Both the position numbers and the translations under genes were made by a program. This document shows positions 9,804-17,932 of a stretch of 64,000 bases of DNA, piece by piece; positions within the stretch are counted from its first letter, which is position 1, and every line of letters begins with the position of its first letter. The DNA lies in NCBI GenBank assembly GCA_036489755.1, contig DASXFD010000093.1, forward strand, positions 124,001 through 188,000, read 5' to 3'. The notes under the pieces are model-generated. The model ran no database searches and had not been told where the DNA came from. It was given only the letters and a program-made list of their open reading frames with translations. Source of the stretch: JABFXX01 sp036489755. Lineage in GTDB: Bacteria; Myxococcota_A; Polyangia; Haliangiales; Haliangiaceae.

Positions 9804-9849
9804 CGAAATCGGTACGAACATCGTACGTACATTGTTATTACCGATTTCG
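9804..9849. promoter_or_regulatory. 46-bp nested palindrome, likely operator/promoter of the kinase gene
   Basis: Two perfect 11-bp arms, CGAAATCGGTA (9804-9814) and TACCGATTTCG (9839-9849), enclose an imperfect 20-bp palindrome (9817-9836, AACATCGTACGTACATTGTT). All elements share one centre at 9826.5. The element is much more AT-rich than its surroundings and lies 48-93 nt upstream of GTG 9756. The minus strand inside it contains AT-rich, -10-like sequence (TAATAACAAT). No T-run follows either arm, which argues against an intrinsic terminator for the upstream activator gene. It looks like the site of one or two dimeric regulators. Confidence 0.6.
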
Positions 9850-9898
9850 GAGAGGGACTGCTTTTTGGCGGCAGCCGGCGCGCACGACAAGATGCGCA

Positions 9899-11263
9899 TC
9901 ACTCGCCGTCTGCATCGTCCGCGGGCCGCTCGACGATGCCGTGCTTGTACAAGAGCTCGCGAAAATGCCGGCGCGACAGGCCCGCGTGCTCCGCTGCGCG
10001 CGTCACGTTGCTGGCGTTGCTCGCGAACACCGTCGACACGTAGCGGCGCTCGAAGTGATCGTTCCAGCGCTCCTTCGCTTCCTTGAACGGCATGCTGGTA
10101 TCGACGACCTCGGCGATCGCCGGCTCGGCGGCGCTCGTGTCGAGCCACAGCTTGAGCTCGCGAAAGGGCGCCTTCGGTCCCGACATCGCCCACGCGCGCT
10201 CGAGCACGTTGCGGAGCTCGCGGATGTTGCCGGGCCACGCGTAGCGCCGCAGCTTGTCGAGGTTGTCGCCGTCGATCGGACCGGCGGTCGCGCCTCGCCG
10301 CGCGTAGAACGTCGCGATCAGGTGCGGCAGATCTTCGAGTCGATCGCGCAGCGGCGGCAGCGCGACGTGCACGACCGCGAGCCGGTAGAACAGATCGAAG
10401 CGAAACTCCTTCGCCGCGACCATGCGCGACAGATCGCGGTGCGTCGCCGCGACGACGCGCGTGTCGACCTTGATCGGCCGATCGGCGCCGACCGGCTGCA
10501 CGGTCTGTGCCTCGAGAGCGCGCAGCAGCTTCGCCTGCGCGGATAGCGGCAGCTCGCCGAGCTCGTCGAGGAACAGCGTGCCGCCGGATGCCTCGACGAA
10601 CGCGCCCTTGCGATCGCGATCGGCGCCGGTGAACGCACCGCGCACGTGGCCGAATAAGTGCGAATCGATCAGGCTCTCGGCGATCGCGCTGCAGTCGACG
10701 ACCACGAACGCGCCTTGCGCGCGCGCCGATGCATCGTGGATCGCGCGTGCAGCGAGCTCCTTGCCGGTGCCCGACTCGCCTTCGATCAAGACGGTGGCAT
10801 CGCTAGGTGCCGCCATCTCGAGGACGGCGAACAGCTCGCGCATCGAGATACTTTGCCCCGCCATCTCGCCGAAGTGATCGCGATCGCTGGGTGCGAGCGA
10901 CGGCGCGTCGGTGGCGGCGATGCGAACCGGCGTGCTGCCGAACTGGATGGTGGCACCTGGAGGGACCACGATCTCGCCGACGCGCGTGCCCTGAAACCAC
11001 GTGCCGTTCGTCGAGCCGAGATCCTTGACGCGAATGCCTTCGGGCGTGACGGCGAGCTCGGCGTGCTTTCGCGAGACTTGCGCATCGCCGAGGACGAGGT
11101 CGCACGAGCTTCCGGCGCCGACCGTGATCGCGCGCGCACCGAGTGCGACGCCGGGCGTGGTCTGGCCCACGACCTGCAAACGATACGACCGCGGTGCGGT
11201 GCGGCCCCGCGTGCTCGTCATCGCGAGCCCGGTCTGGATCAGCGTGCGCCGATCAAACGTCAC
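9899..11263 (-). CDS. FHA-domain sigma-54 activator
   Basis: This 454-residue activator has an N-terminal FHA domain (about residues 30-110, DLGSTNGTWF). A complete AAA+ domain follows with Walker A GESGTGKE, the GAFTGA loop and Walker B GGTLFLDE. The C-terminal Fis-type helix-turn-helix reads NVTRAAEHAGLSRRHF. It should activate sigma54 promoters in response to phosphothreonine binding by the FHA domain. The adjacent downstream kinase gene (8170-9756, same strand) is an obvious candidate partner. GTG 11263 is preferred over ATG 11221 because a TATCCT hexamer sits exactly 6 nt before it. The architecture is the same as that of the truncated gene at the left edge. Confidence 0.93.
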   Translation of the reverse strand: MTFDRRTLIQTGLAMTSTRGRTAPRSYRLQVVGQTTPGVALGARAITVGAGSSCDLVLGDAQVSRKHAELAVTPEGIRVKDLGSTNGTWFQGTRVGEIVVPPGATIQFGSTPVRIAATDAPSLAPSDRDHFGEMAGQSISMRELFAVLEMAAPSDATVLIEGESGTGKELAARAIHDASARAQGAFVVVDCSAIAESLIDSHLFGHVRGAFTGADRDRKGAFVEASGGTLFLDELGELPLSAQAKLLRALEAQTVQPVGADRPIKVDTRVVAATHRDLSRMVAAKEFRFDLFYRLAVVHVALPPLRDRLEDLPHLIATFYARRGATAGPIDGDNLDKLRRYAWPGNIRELRNVLERAWAMSGPKAPFRELKLWLDTSAAEPAIAEVVDTSMPFKEAKERWNDHFERRYVSTVFASNASNVTRAAEHAGLSRRHFRELLYKHGIVERPADDADGE

Positions 11264-11269
11264 GCACGA

Positions 11270-11275
11270 AGGATA
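11270..11275 (-). promoter_or_regulatory. TATCCT -10-like hexamer, 6 nt before GTG 11263
   Basis: This hexamer decides the start of the FHA sigma-54 activator. It is paired with the divergent TACGAT of the 11319 gene across about 30 nt. Confidence 0.5.
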
Positions 11276-11305
11276 CGAGAAAACGATGGCCAAAGACGAT
11301 GGTGA

Positions 11306-11311
11306 TACGAT
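11306..11311 (+). promoter_or_regulatory. TACGAT -10-like hexamer of the 11319 gene
   Basis: TACGAT lies 7 nt before ATG 11319, with no Shine-Dalgarno. Confidence 0.45.
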
Positions 11312-11318
11312 CCGATCG

Positions 11319-13100
11319 ATGAGGTCGCTCGCGCTCGTCGCGATCGTGAGCGCGTGCAACAGCGCTCCGACGCTTTCGGTGGTGGTGCAGCATCCCGATG
11401 GAATTCCCGTCGCGAGCACCGAGGTCACGGTGTACGAGTCGGCGACGCTCGCGTGCACCGGCGTCGAGTTCGGCGTGCTCGACGCCGCGCAGCTCGAAGC
11501 GCTCGTTACCGCCGACGAGACGCTCGAGCCCGGCGGCGCGACGACCGGCTCGCTCGACGGCATCTCGCGCACGAACAACAAGGTGATCGTCGCGCGCGGG
11601 TTCGACACGACCGGCGCGCTCGTGACGGCCGGTTGCCTGCAAGAAGGCACGATCTCGGGCACCGAGTCGGTGACGATCACGACGATCGCCGCGGCGAGCG
11701 TCGCGCTGCAGCCGTCGCCCGACGAGACCTCGACGATCGTGACGGCGACCGATCCGAGCGGCGCGCTGATCGACGGCCGGGCGATCTCGTGGACGGTGTA
11801 CGGCCCGGCGGGAAGCATGCCGGCATCGAGCACGCTCGCGACGATCGACTCCGACGGCGTCTGGGAAGCGACGAACGCGACGTGCACGTCAGACGGCAGC
11901 GCGGCGATTCACATCGTGCCGCCCGGCAGCGTCGCCGGCTACGCGGTGCAGATGCGCGTCGCGTGGGCCACGTCGCCCGCGCCGCTGTTCACGAACGTGG
12001 CCGGTCCGACGGTCGTGCCGCAGGCGCTGCCGCTCGCGCCGATCGCGAGGCCGTGCGCGATCCGGCATTCGGGCACGACGCAGCGGCTCGTGTGCGTCGA
12101 CAGCACGAACACCGCGACCGACTACACGGTCTCGGTAACGAACGGCGCCGCGATGCTCGCGGCTTCGAACACGCAGGCCGCGCCGACCGGAACCGTCGCG
12201 CTGGTGTCGGTACCGAACAACGGCGATCTCGACGTGTACGCCGTCGATGACAACGGCAACCTGGCGGCGCTGTTCGGCGCGCCGGCGCCGACCAACGGTG
12301 GCCCGGCCAAATGCGGCACGCTCGGCTGCATCGACGACGCGATGGTCGCGCCCGCATGCGGCAACCTTCCGGGCCGGATCGTGCTGCACGCGTCGTCCGG
12401 CCTAGACACGCTGCGCCTCGTCGACTTCACCGGCACGTACACGCCCGCGATTCCGGGCAACCCGTTCGGCGCAGGCAAGATCTACGACGCCGGTTGCATC
12501 GCGCAGCTCGAAGGCTCGGGCTCGCCAACGCAGGTGCAAGCAATCGTCAGCAACACGGCGGTCCTGCCCACCAACATTGCCGTCTCGATCTACGCGTGCA
12601 ACGCGAGCGGGTGCACGGCCGACTCGAGCGGCGGCGCCGCCGAAGGCATGCGCGGCAGCACCGTCGGCTTCATCGGCGGCACCGAGCCACGGCTGATCGC
12701 GGAGTCGGTCGACGCGACCGGCGTCGTGCTCATCGAGCTCATCCTGTCGAGCACCGACGGCGTGATCGAGCGCTCGCGCATGCCGGCCGCCGCCGCGCCA
12801 ACGCACATCGTCTCCGGCCAGTTCGACACCGACGGTCAGCCCGACCTCGTCTGGGACGTGGCGAGCGCGAAGGGCACAGCGGTCGAGATCGCGTACTCGC
12901 GGCAAGTCGACGACGAGCCGCTCGAAGCGCTGTCTTCGGCGGGCAGCGCCGCGATCGATGACATTCTTGTCGGCGATCTCACCAGCGACGGCATCGACGA
13001 TCTCGTGTTGCTCGACGGTAGCGGCGCCAACGTCGCAGTCGTACCTATCGGCATGCCGGCACCGTCGTCCGTCACGGCCGATCCGCCCTGCTCGCCGTAG
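11319..13100 (+). CDS. Large lipoprotein with C-terminal FG-GAP-like repeats
   Basis: This 593-residue predicted lipoprotein has the signal MRSLALVAIVSAC, with Cys13 as the lipidation site. The N-terminal half is rich in Thr, Ser, Val and Gly and shows beta-sandwich character (Ig-like). The C-terminal part contains FG-GAP/VCBS-type propeller units, seen in QFDTDGQPDLVWDV and DLTSDGIDDLVLLDGSG, whose Asp/Gly loops normally bind calcium. Several Cys in the middle region could be disulfide-bonded after export. Function is unknown, and related proteins are typically surface-exposed. A TACGAT hexamer 7 nt upstream and the signal sequence together fix the start. Confidence 0.75.
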   Translation: MRSLALVAIVSACNSAPTLSVVVQHPDGIPVASTEVTVYESATLACTGVEFGVLDAAQLEALVTADETLEPGGATTGSLDGISRTNNKVIVARGFDTTGALVTAGCLQEGTISGTESVTITTIAAASVALQPSPDETSTIVTATDPSGALIDGRAISWTVYGPAGSMPASSTLATIDSDGVWEATNATCTSDGSAAIHIVPPGSVAGYAVQMRVAWATSPAPLFTNVAGPTVVPQALPLAPIARPCAIRHSGTTQRLVCVDSTNTATDYTVSVTNGAAMLAASNTQAAPTGTVALVSVPNNGDLDVYAVDDNGNLAALFGAPAPTNGGPAKCGTLGCIDDAMVAPACGNLPGRIVLHASSGLDTLRLVDFTGTYTPAIPGNPFGAGKIYDAGCIAQLEGSGSPTQVQAIVSNTAVLPTNIAVSIYACNASGCTADSSGGAAEGMRGSTVGFIGGTEPRLIAESVDATGVVLIELILSSTDGVIERSRMPAAAAPTHIVSGQFDTDGQPDLVWDVASAKGTAVEIAYSRQVDDEPLEALSSAGSAAIDDILVGDLTSDGIDDLVLLDGSGANVAVVPIGMPAPSSVTADPPCSP

Positions 13101-13134
13101 CGAGTGGTTTGCGAGCCATGCCATCATCTCGACG

Positions 13135-14730
13135 ATGGGGCGCTGGCTTGCCTTCGCGGCGCTCGCGATCGTGCTCGGTTGCACCGTCGCATCTGCGCAG
13201 ACGCCGGCACCGTCGCCATCACCTGCGGCGCCGCCGGTCACCGCGCCATCACCGGCTCTGCCACCCGCGGCCGAACCGCCGCCCGCGGCTGCGCCGCCTG
13301 CAGCTGCGACGACCGGCTCTGCGACGGACGTCGAGCACATCGACACCAAGAAGACGGCCGACAACGGCCTGTTCGCGATCAAGATCATCGGCGGCCTCGT
13401 CGGCCTGGTCGTGCTCGCGTATCTCGGCGGCCACCGGCGCGTCGTGCGCTTTCAGGAGCGGCTCGGGATCAGCGGCGTCATCACCGCGGGCTTCCCGTTC
13501 GTCGCGATGGGGCTCATCGCGAGTCAGCCGTCGGTCGGCATCTTGACCGGCGCCGTGCTCGAACGGCTGCGGCCGGTATTGCACTTCGGGCTCGGTTGGC
13601 TCGGCTTCATCATCGGCGCGCAGCTCGACATACGCGTGCTCGATCGCGTTCCGAAGGGCACCGCGTACCTGATCCTCGTCGAGGCGCTGGGCCCGTTCGG
13701 GATCACGGCCGCCGGATGCGGAATCGTGATGATCGTGTTCGGCATGTCGATCGACAACGTCGCGACCTGGCGCGACGTGATCTTGCTCGGCACCGCCGCC
13801 GCGATGACCGCGCCGCGCAAGTTCCGCGGCTTCGCGAACCGCACGTGGCACGAAGGCCGCGGCGTCGACGTGCTGCTCGGCCAGCTCGACGAGCTCGTCG
13901 GCGTGATCGGCCTGTTGTTCATCACCGCGTACTTTCGATCGGCGACGACCGGCTCGTGGGAGCTGCCCGACACGGCGTGGGTGTTCGTGTCGCTCGGGCT
14001 CGGCGTCGCGATCGGCGTCTTGATCTTCGCGATGATCCGCGTGCCGGTGTCGAACGCGGAGTTCCTCGCGGTCGTGCTCGGCGGCATCGCGTTCGCGTCG
14101 GGGCTCGCCGGCTACCTCGAGCTATCGCCGATCGTGATCTGCTTCATCGCCGGCGTGCTCGTCACGAACTTCCCGAACGAGCAGCGCGAGAGCGTGTTCC
14201 GCATCCTCAATCACCTCGAGCGCCCGGTGCAGCTGCTGTTCCTGATCATCGCCGGCGCGCTATGGAACGTATTCGACTGGCGCGGCTGGGCGCTCGTGCC
14301 GCTGTTCGTCGCCGGTCGCGTGATCGGCAAGTGGACCGGCGTGATCGCGTCGAAGACTGCGCTCGGCGCGACGTTGCCGAGGGCGTTCGTCGATCAGCGC
14401 CAGCTCGTCACGCCGATGTCGGGCCTCGCGATCGCGCTCGTGATCAGCCTCGAGAGCCTCTATCACGACGAGGGCATCCCGTGGATCGTCACCGCGGTCA
14501 TCGGCGGCTCGATCGTCACCGAGCTCTTGGTCTCGCGCACCACCGCGCCGGAGCAGCCGCTGAGCCGGATCGAGCGCGCGCGGACGCCGCCCGCGGGCGT
14601 GCCGATTCCAGCGGCGATCGACGGGCTCGACGCCGAGCAAGATCGCGAGATCGCCGACGAGGCCGACGACGCCGACTCGCAACCGCACGACGGTCCGATC
14701 TATCGCGACGAGCCGCCGAGCCACACGTGA
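13135..14730 (+). CDS. CPA2-like cation:proton antiporter with signal peptide
   Basis: This 531-residue inner-membrane protein resembles the Na+/H+ exchanger (KefB/CPA2) fold. It starts with a cleavable-looking signal peptide (LGCTVASAQ), followed by a roughly 45-residue Pro/Ala-rich periplasmic spacer. About a dozen hydrophobic helices follow from residue 80 to 465, and the acidic tail is cytoplasmic or periplasmic. Conserved-looking segments include GFIIGAQLDIRVLD and CFIAGVLVTNFPNEQRE. A cleaved signal peptide and Pro-rich leader before the transport domain are unusual for CPA2 proteins. No KTN/TrkA nucleotide-binding domain is visible at the C-terminus. The transported ion cannot be inferred. 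Confidence 0.75.
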   Translation: MGRWLAFAALAIVLGCTVASAQTPAPSPSPAAPPVTAPSPALPPAAEPPPAAAPPAAATTGSATDVEHIDTKKTADNGLFAIKIIGGLVGLVVLAYLGGHRRVVRFQERLGISGVITAGFPFVAMGLIASQPSVGILTGAVLERLRPVLHFGLGWLGFIIGAQLDIRVLDRVPKGTAYLILVEALGPFGITAAGCGIVMIVFGMSIDNVATWRDVILLGTAAAMTAPRKFRGFANRTWHEGRGVDVLLGQLDELVGVIGLLFITAYFRSATTGSWELPDTAWVFVSLGLGVAIGVLIFAMIRVPVSNAEFLAVVLGGIAFASGLAGYLELSPIVICFIAGVLVTNFPNEQRESVFRILNHLERPVQLLFLIIAGALWNVFDWRGWALVPLFVAGRVIGKWTGVIASKTALGATLPRAFVDQRQLVTPMSGLAIALVISLESLYHDEGIPWIVTAVIGGSIVTELLVSRTTAPEQPLSRIERARTPPAGVPIPAAIDGLDAEQDREIADEADDADSQPHDGPIYRDEPPSHT

Positions 14731-14762
14731 TCGCGCTCGTCCTGGACGCGTGAATATTTCGT

Positions 14763-14772
14763 GATATATATC
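14763..14772. promoter_or_regulatory. GATATATATC palindrome before the RHH/HTH gene
   Basis: This 10-bp perfect AT palindrome sits 4 nt upstream of ATG 14777, within an AT-rich patch that begins at 14751 (GAATATTTCGTGATATATATC). It can serve as a -10 element and as an autoregulatory operator for the DNA-binding protein encoded next. Confidence 0.45.
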
Positions 14773-14776
14773 GGCT

Positions 14777-15190
14777 ATGCCGAAACGTGAACCCGAAGGC
14801 GCGCTCTACGTCCGCCTGCCGGCGGCGGCCGCCGACAAGCTGGACCGCGCCGCCGAGGTGCTGGGTGTGCACAAGAAAGACTTGGTCGCCGGGTTGGTGA
14901 CCAAGTACGTCGACCCGGATAGCAAGCGCGGGCTGTCCGCGCTCGGCTCGCTGTCGCAACCGAAGCGATTCACCGTCGAGCTTTCCGACAATCGCCCGAC
15001 CCTCGGCACGTATTCGTTCCAGCCGCACGAGCCGCCTGAAGTGCTCAACGCGGCGCAGGCGGCCGAGCTCCTGCAGCTCGACGAGAAGCAGCTGGTCGAG
15101 CTGGCGGAGGCCGCCAAGGTGCCCGGCCGCAAGCTCGCCAAGGAATGGCGGTTCTCGCGCGCGGCGCTGATCGCCTGGCTGGCCGGATAG
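14777..15190 (+). CDS. Ribbon-helix-helix plus excisionase-type HTH protein
   Basis: This 137-residue DNA-binding protein combines two modules. Residues 1-45 resemble a ribbon-helix-helix domain (LYVRLPAAAADKLDRAAEVL). Residues 90-137 match the excisionase/MerR-like helix-turn-helix that reads VLNAAQAAELLQL and ends RFSRAALIAWLAG. It precedes clpP by 12 nt on the same strand, so the two are almost certainly co-transcribed. The AT-rich palindrome just before its start suggests autoregulation, which is inference. I know no named protein with exactly this pairing. The HTH half is typical of 'helix-turn-helix domain-containing protein' annotations in Myxococcota. Confidence 0.75.
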   Translation: MPKREPEGALYVRLPAAAADKLDRAAEVLGVHKKDLVAGLVTKYVDPDSKRGLSALGSLSQPKRFTVELSDNRPTLGTYSFQPHEPPEVLNAAQAAELLQLDEKQLVELAEAAKVPGRKLAKEWRFSRAALIAWLAG

Positions 15191-15202
15191 GCGGAGATAG
15201 CT

Positions 15203-15784
15203 ATGAAATATCTGATTCCAACCGTCGTCGAGCAGAGCCAGCGCGACGAGCGCGGCTGGGACATCTTCTCCCGCCTCCTCAAAGATCGCGTGATCTTTCT
15301 CGGCGGCGAGATCGACGACGAGCTCGCGAGCTTGGTGATCGCGCAGCTGTTGTTTCTCGATGCCGAGGATCCCGAGAAAGACCTGATGATGTACGTGAGC
15401 TCGCCGGGCGGCGACGTGTCGGCCGGGCTCGCGATCTACGACACGATGCAGCTCGTGCACTGCGACGTCGCGACGTACTGCATGGGGCTGGCGGCGTCGA
15501 TGGGCAGCTTCTTGCTCGCCGCCGGCACGACCGGCAAGCGCCACGCGCTACCGCACGCGCGGATCATGATCCATCAGCCGCTCGCGGGCTTCCGCGGCTC
15601 GGCGAGCGACATCGACATCCGCGCGCGAGAGATCCTGCAGGCGCGCGACACGCTGAACGGCTTGCTCGCCCACCACACGGGTCGAACGGTCGACGAGATC
15701 CGCCGCGATACTGACCGCGACAACTTCATGTCGGCCGAGGAAGCGAAGTCGTACGGCTTGATCGATCACGTGCTCGCGCGCTGA
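15203..15784 (+). CDS. clpP: ATP-dependent Clp protease proteolytic subunit
   Basis: This is ClpP, the serine peptidase core that degrades unfolded polypeptides delivered by ClpX or ClpA. The catalytic triad is complete: Ser99 in GLAASMGSF, His124 in IMIHQPLAG, and an Asp at 171 or 173 in DTDRDNF. The length of 193 residues is normal. No tig or clpX gene is adjacent, unlike the usual housekeeping arrangement. Instead the gene lies 12 nt behind a DNA-binding protein gene, which points to a secondary clpP paralogue with its own regulation. A purine-rich GGCGGAG precedes the ATG. The convergent ppk2 gene ends 4 nt away. Confidence 0.95.
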   Translation: MKYLIPTVVEQSQRDERGWDIFSRLLKDRVIFLGGEIDDELASLVIAQLLFLDAEDPEKDLMMYVSSPGGDVSAGLAIYDTMQLVHCDVATYCMGLAASMGSFLLAAGTTGKRHALPHARIMIHQPLAGFRGSASDIDIRAREILQARDTLNGLLAHHTGRTVDEIRRDTDRDNFMSAEEAKSYGLIDHVLAR

Positions 15785-15788
15785 GCTC

Positions 15789-16679
15789 TTACTCGCGCTC
15801 GATCTGCTCGCGGATCTTTTTCATCGCCGCCACATCTTCCGGCGACGGCTGCGGGAAGCACAGCGGCAACGACTCGAGCGTCTTCACGACGATCTGGGCG
15901 ACGGTGCGGCGCATGAACGCTTTGCTGTCGGCGGGAATCGCGTACCACGGCGCCCACGCCTTGCTCGTCGCGCGCAGCATCGGCTCGTACGCGTCCATGT
16001 ACTGGTCCCACTTCTGGCTCTCGGTCCAGTCGGCCGCCGAGAACTTCCAGTTGTCGTCGGGGTCGGTGATGCGATCGATGAAGCGCCGGTGCTGCTCCTT
16101 GCGCGACACGTTGAGCCAGAACTTCAGCACCACGATTCCGTTACGCGCCCAGTGCCGCTCGGCCTCGACGATCGACTCGTAACGCTCTTCCCACAGGTCG
16201 TCGAGCTGCTTGGGAACGCGCGGCAGCCGCTGCCTCGTGAGCAAGCCCGGATTGACCCGCACCGTCAGCACCTCTTCATAATGAGAGCGATTGAAGATGC
16301 CGATGCGACCGCGGTCGGGCAGGCAGCGCTCGATGCGCCATAGAAAGTCGTGGGCAAGGTCCTCGGTCGATGGCGCCTTGAACGCGAAGACCTGGCAGCC
16401 CTGCGGGTTCACGCCGCTCATCACCGCCTTGATCGTGCCGTCCTTGCCCGCGGCATCCATGGCCTGGAACACGAGCAAGAGCGCGTAACGATTGTCCGCA
16501 TAGAGGCGCCCCTGCACCTTGGTCAGCCGCTCGACGAGCTCGTCGAGCTCGGCGTGGCACTCCTTTTTCGAGGGTGCGTCGTGGGGCGGCTCGGTCTCGG
16601 CTTTCTTGAGCTTGAACGAGTCGTCGAAGGGCACGAGATACGGCGATTCGAACGGCTCGAACAAGATCGGCTTGCTCAT
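15789..16679 (-). CDS. ppk2: Polyphosphate kinase 2 family protein
   Basis: PPK2 enzymes transfer phosphate between polyphosphate and nucleotides (NDP or NMP). The 296-residue protein has the family's P-loop-like Walker A QAMDAAGKDGTIK, the Walker B/lid segment IGIFNRSHYEEVL, and the conserved FWLNVSRKEQHRRF and DDNWKFSAADW blocks. The ATG at 16679 gives the standard N-terminus (MSKPILFEPFE), and a TATCGT hexamer lies 8 nt upstream. Longer in-frame starts lack support. The gene diverges from a CHAD-domain gene at 16783, and CHAD proteins bind polyphosphate. Which PPK2 class it belongs to cannot be settled by eye. Confidence 0.92.
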   Translation of the reverse strand: MSKPILFEPFESPYLVPFDDSFKLKKAETEPPHDAPSKKECHAELDELVERLTKVQGRLYADNRYALLLVFQAMDAAGKDGTIKAVMSGVNPQGCQVFAFKAPSTEDLAHDFLWRIERCLPDRGRIGIFNRSHYEEVLTVRVNPGLLTRQRLPRVPKQLDDLWEERYESIVEAERHWARNGIVVLKFWLNVSRKEQHRRFIDRITDPDDNWKFSAADWTESQKWDQYMDAYEPMLRATSKAWAPWYAIPADSKAFMRRTVAQIVVKTLESLPLCFPQPSPEDVAAMKKIREQIERE

Positions 16680-16687
16680 GGAGTGCC

Positions 16688-16693
16688 ACGATA
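16688..16693 (-). promoter_or_regulatory. TATCGT -10-like hexamer of ppk2
   Basis: The hexamer is 8 nt before ATG 16679, in the 103-nt divergent gap shared with the CHAD gene. The CHAD gene has its own TATACA (16769-16774), 8 nt before ATG 16783. Confidence 0.4.
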
Positions 16694-16782
16694 CCAAGGC
16701 GTTCTGTGACGATTTCGCTAGAACCGAACAAACTTCGGTGACGTGTCTGTAATCCGGACGTGACGGGTTATACACGGGCGCT

Positions 16783-17757
16783 ATGGCGACGACGACGACG
16801 GATGCATCGACCGCTCACATTCCGCAATTCGCGGAGCACGACAAGCTTGGCCCGCTCGGAGCGAAGACGTCGGTGATCGACAACGACAGCGAGCTGCGGC
16901 GCGCGCTCGTCGCCGAGTTCTCGGCGGCGGCGGATCAGGCGCGCGAAGCCGCCGGCACGTCGGATCTGTCGGCGGCCGTGCACGACTATCGCAAGGCGCT
17001 GCGCCGCGCGCGCGCGGTGTTGTCGCTCGTGTCGAACGCGCTGCCGAAGAGCGAGCGCCGCGCCGTCCGCAAAGCGCTGCAGGAAGCGCGTCGCGCGGTG
17101 AGCCACGCGCGCGATCACTCGGTCGCGCCGGATACGCTCGCGACGCTGCCGCTCGGCGAGGTCGAACGCGAGGCCGCGAACGCGATCCTCAAGATCGCGA
17201 GCGAAGCCAAGCCGCAGGCCGCCGAGATCAAGCAGCTGCTCGCCGAAGGCGCCGCGCGCACCGCCGCGCAGCTCGAGGCGTTGCAGGCCGCACTGCCGCC
17301 CGAGCTGGCGTGGAAGTCGGTCGTCAAGGGCATCAAGAGCGTGTACGCCGAGGCCCGCAGCGCGCGTCGCGCCGCGAAGCACAGCAAGCGCGCGTTCCAC
17401 GCATGGCGCCGCCGCAGCAAGGAGCTGTCGTATCAGCTCGACGTGCTCGCCGGGTTTGCGGGCGCGCACGTGCACGAGCTGCACGCCGAGCTCGACGGCG
17501 TGGCCGACACGCAGAGCCCGGCCGTCGACCTCGTGATGGTGCGCGACTTCGTGCGCCAGTACGGCCAGACCATCGCGCCCGAGGCGCTCGACCAGCTCGT
17601 CGCCGCGATCGAAGCGCAGCTCGACGACCTCATGCATGACTCGCGCATCGCCGGCAAGGCCGCGTTCACGAAGAAGCCGCAGCAGTTCGGCCGCCGGCTC
17701 TCCAAGCTCGTGCGCCGCGATCTGTCCCCGGTCGACCACGAACCCGCCAGCGCGTAG
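16783..17757 (+). CDS. CHAD-domain protein
   Basis: CHAD (conserved histidine alpha-helical) domains are basic helical bundles that bind inorganic polyphosphate and localise to granules. The two hallmark helices are present: AVHDYRKALRRARAVL (H-x3-R-x3-RR) near residue 66, and RAFHAWRRRSKELSYQL near residue 205. The 324-residue protein is helical throughout and strongly basic in those helices, with no catalytic CYTH domain attached. It diverges from ppk2, so a shared role in polyphosphate metabolism is likely, although co-regulation is inferred. A TATACA hexamer lies 8 nt before the ATG. Confidence 0.9.
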   Translation: MATTTTDASTAHIPQFAEHDKLGPLGAKTSVIDNDSELRRALVAEFSAAADQAREAAGTSDLSAAVHDYRKALRRARAVLSLVSNALPKSERRAVRKALQEARRAVSHARDHSVAPDTLATLPLGEVEREAANAILKIASEAKPQAAEIKQLLAEGAARTAAQLEALQAALPPELAWKSVVKGIKSVYAEARSARRAAKHSKRAFHAWRRRSKELSYQLDVLAGFAGAHVHELHAELDGVADTQSPAVDLVMVRDFVRQYGQTIAPEALDQLVAAIEAQLDDLMHDSRIAGKAAFTKKPQQFGRRLSKLVRRDLSPVDHEPASA

Positions 17758-17932
17758 TCGACCTCTCGCTGGGAGTCGTCACCGCAACTGGTCGTCCGCA
17801 CCGAGCTGCGCGATCGGGCGCGAAGGCCCGAAACTGTGCGCCGTGCGGATCGTGCCGCGCTCGCCGCGTATCAGTTTGCGCACGCACGTGCACGATGATG
17901 CGCCGGCATGCACGTTGCGATAGCTGCGCGCG
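17758..17932. other. Intergenic gap, no gene seen
   Basis: The 175 nt between the CHAD gene and the lysozyme-like lipoprotein gene contain no open frame with coding character and no T-tailed hairpin. The right end holds a TAGCTG hexamer (17921-17926) 6 nt before ATG 17933, the likely promoter of that gene. Confidence 0.5.
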
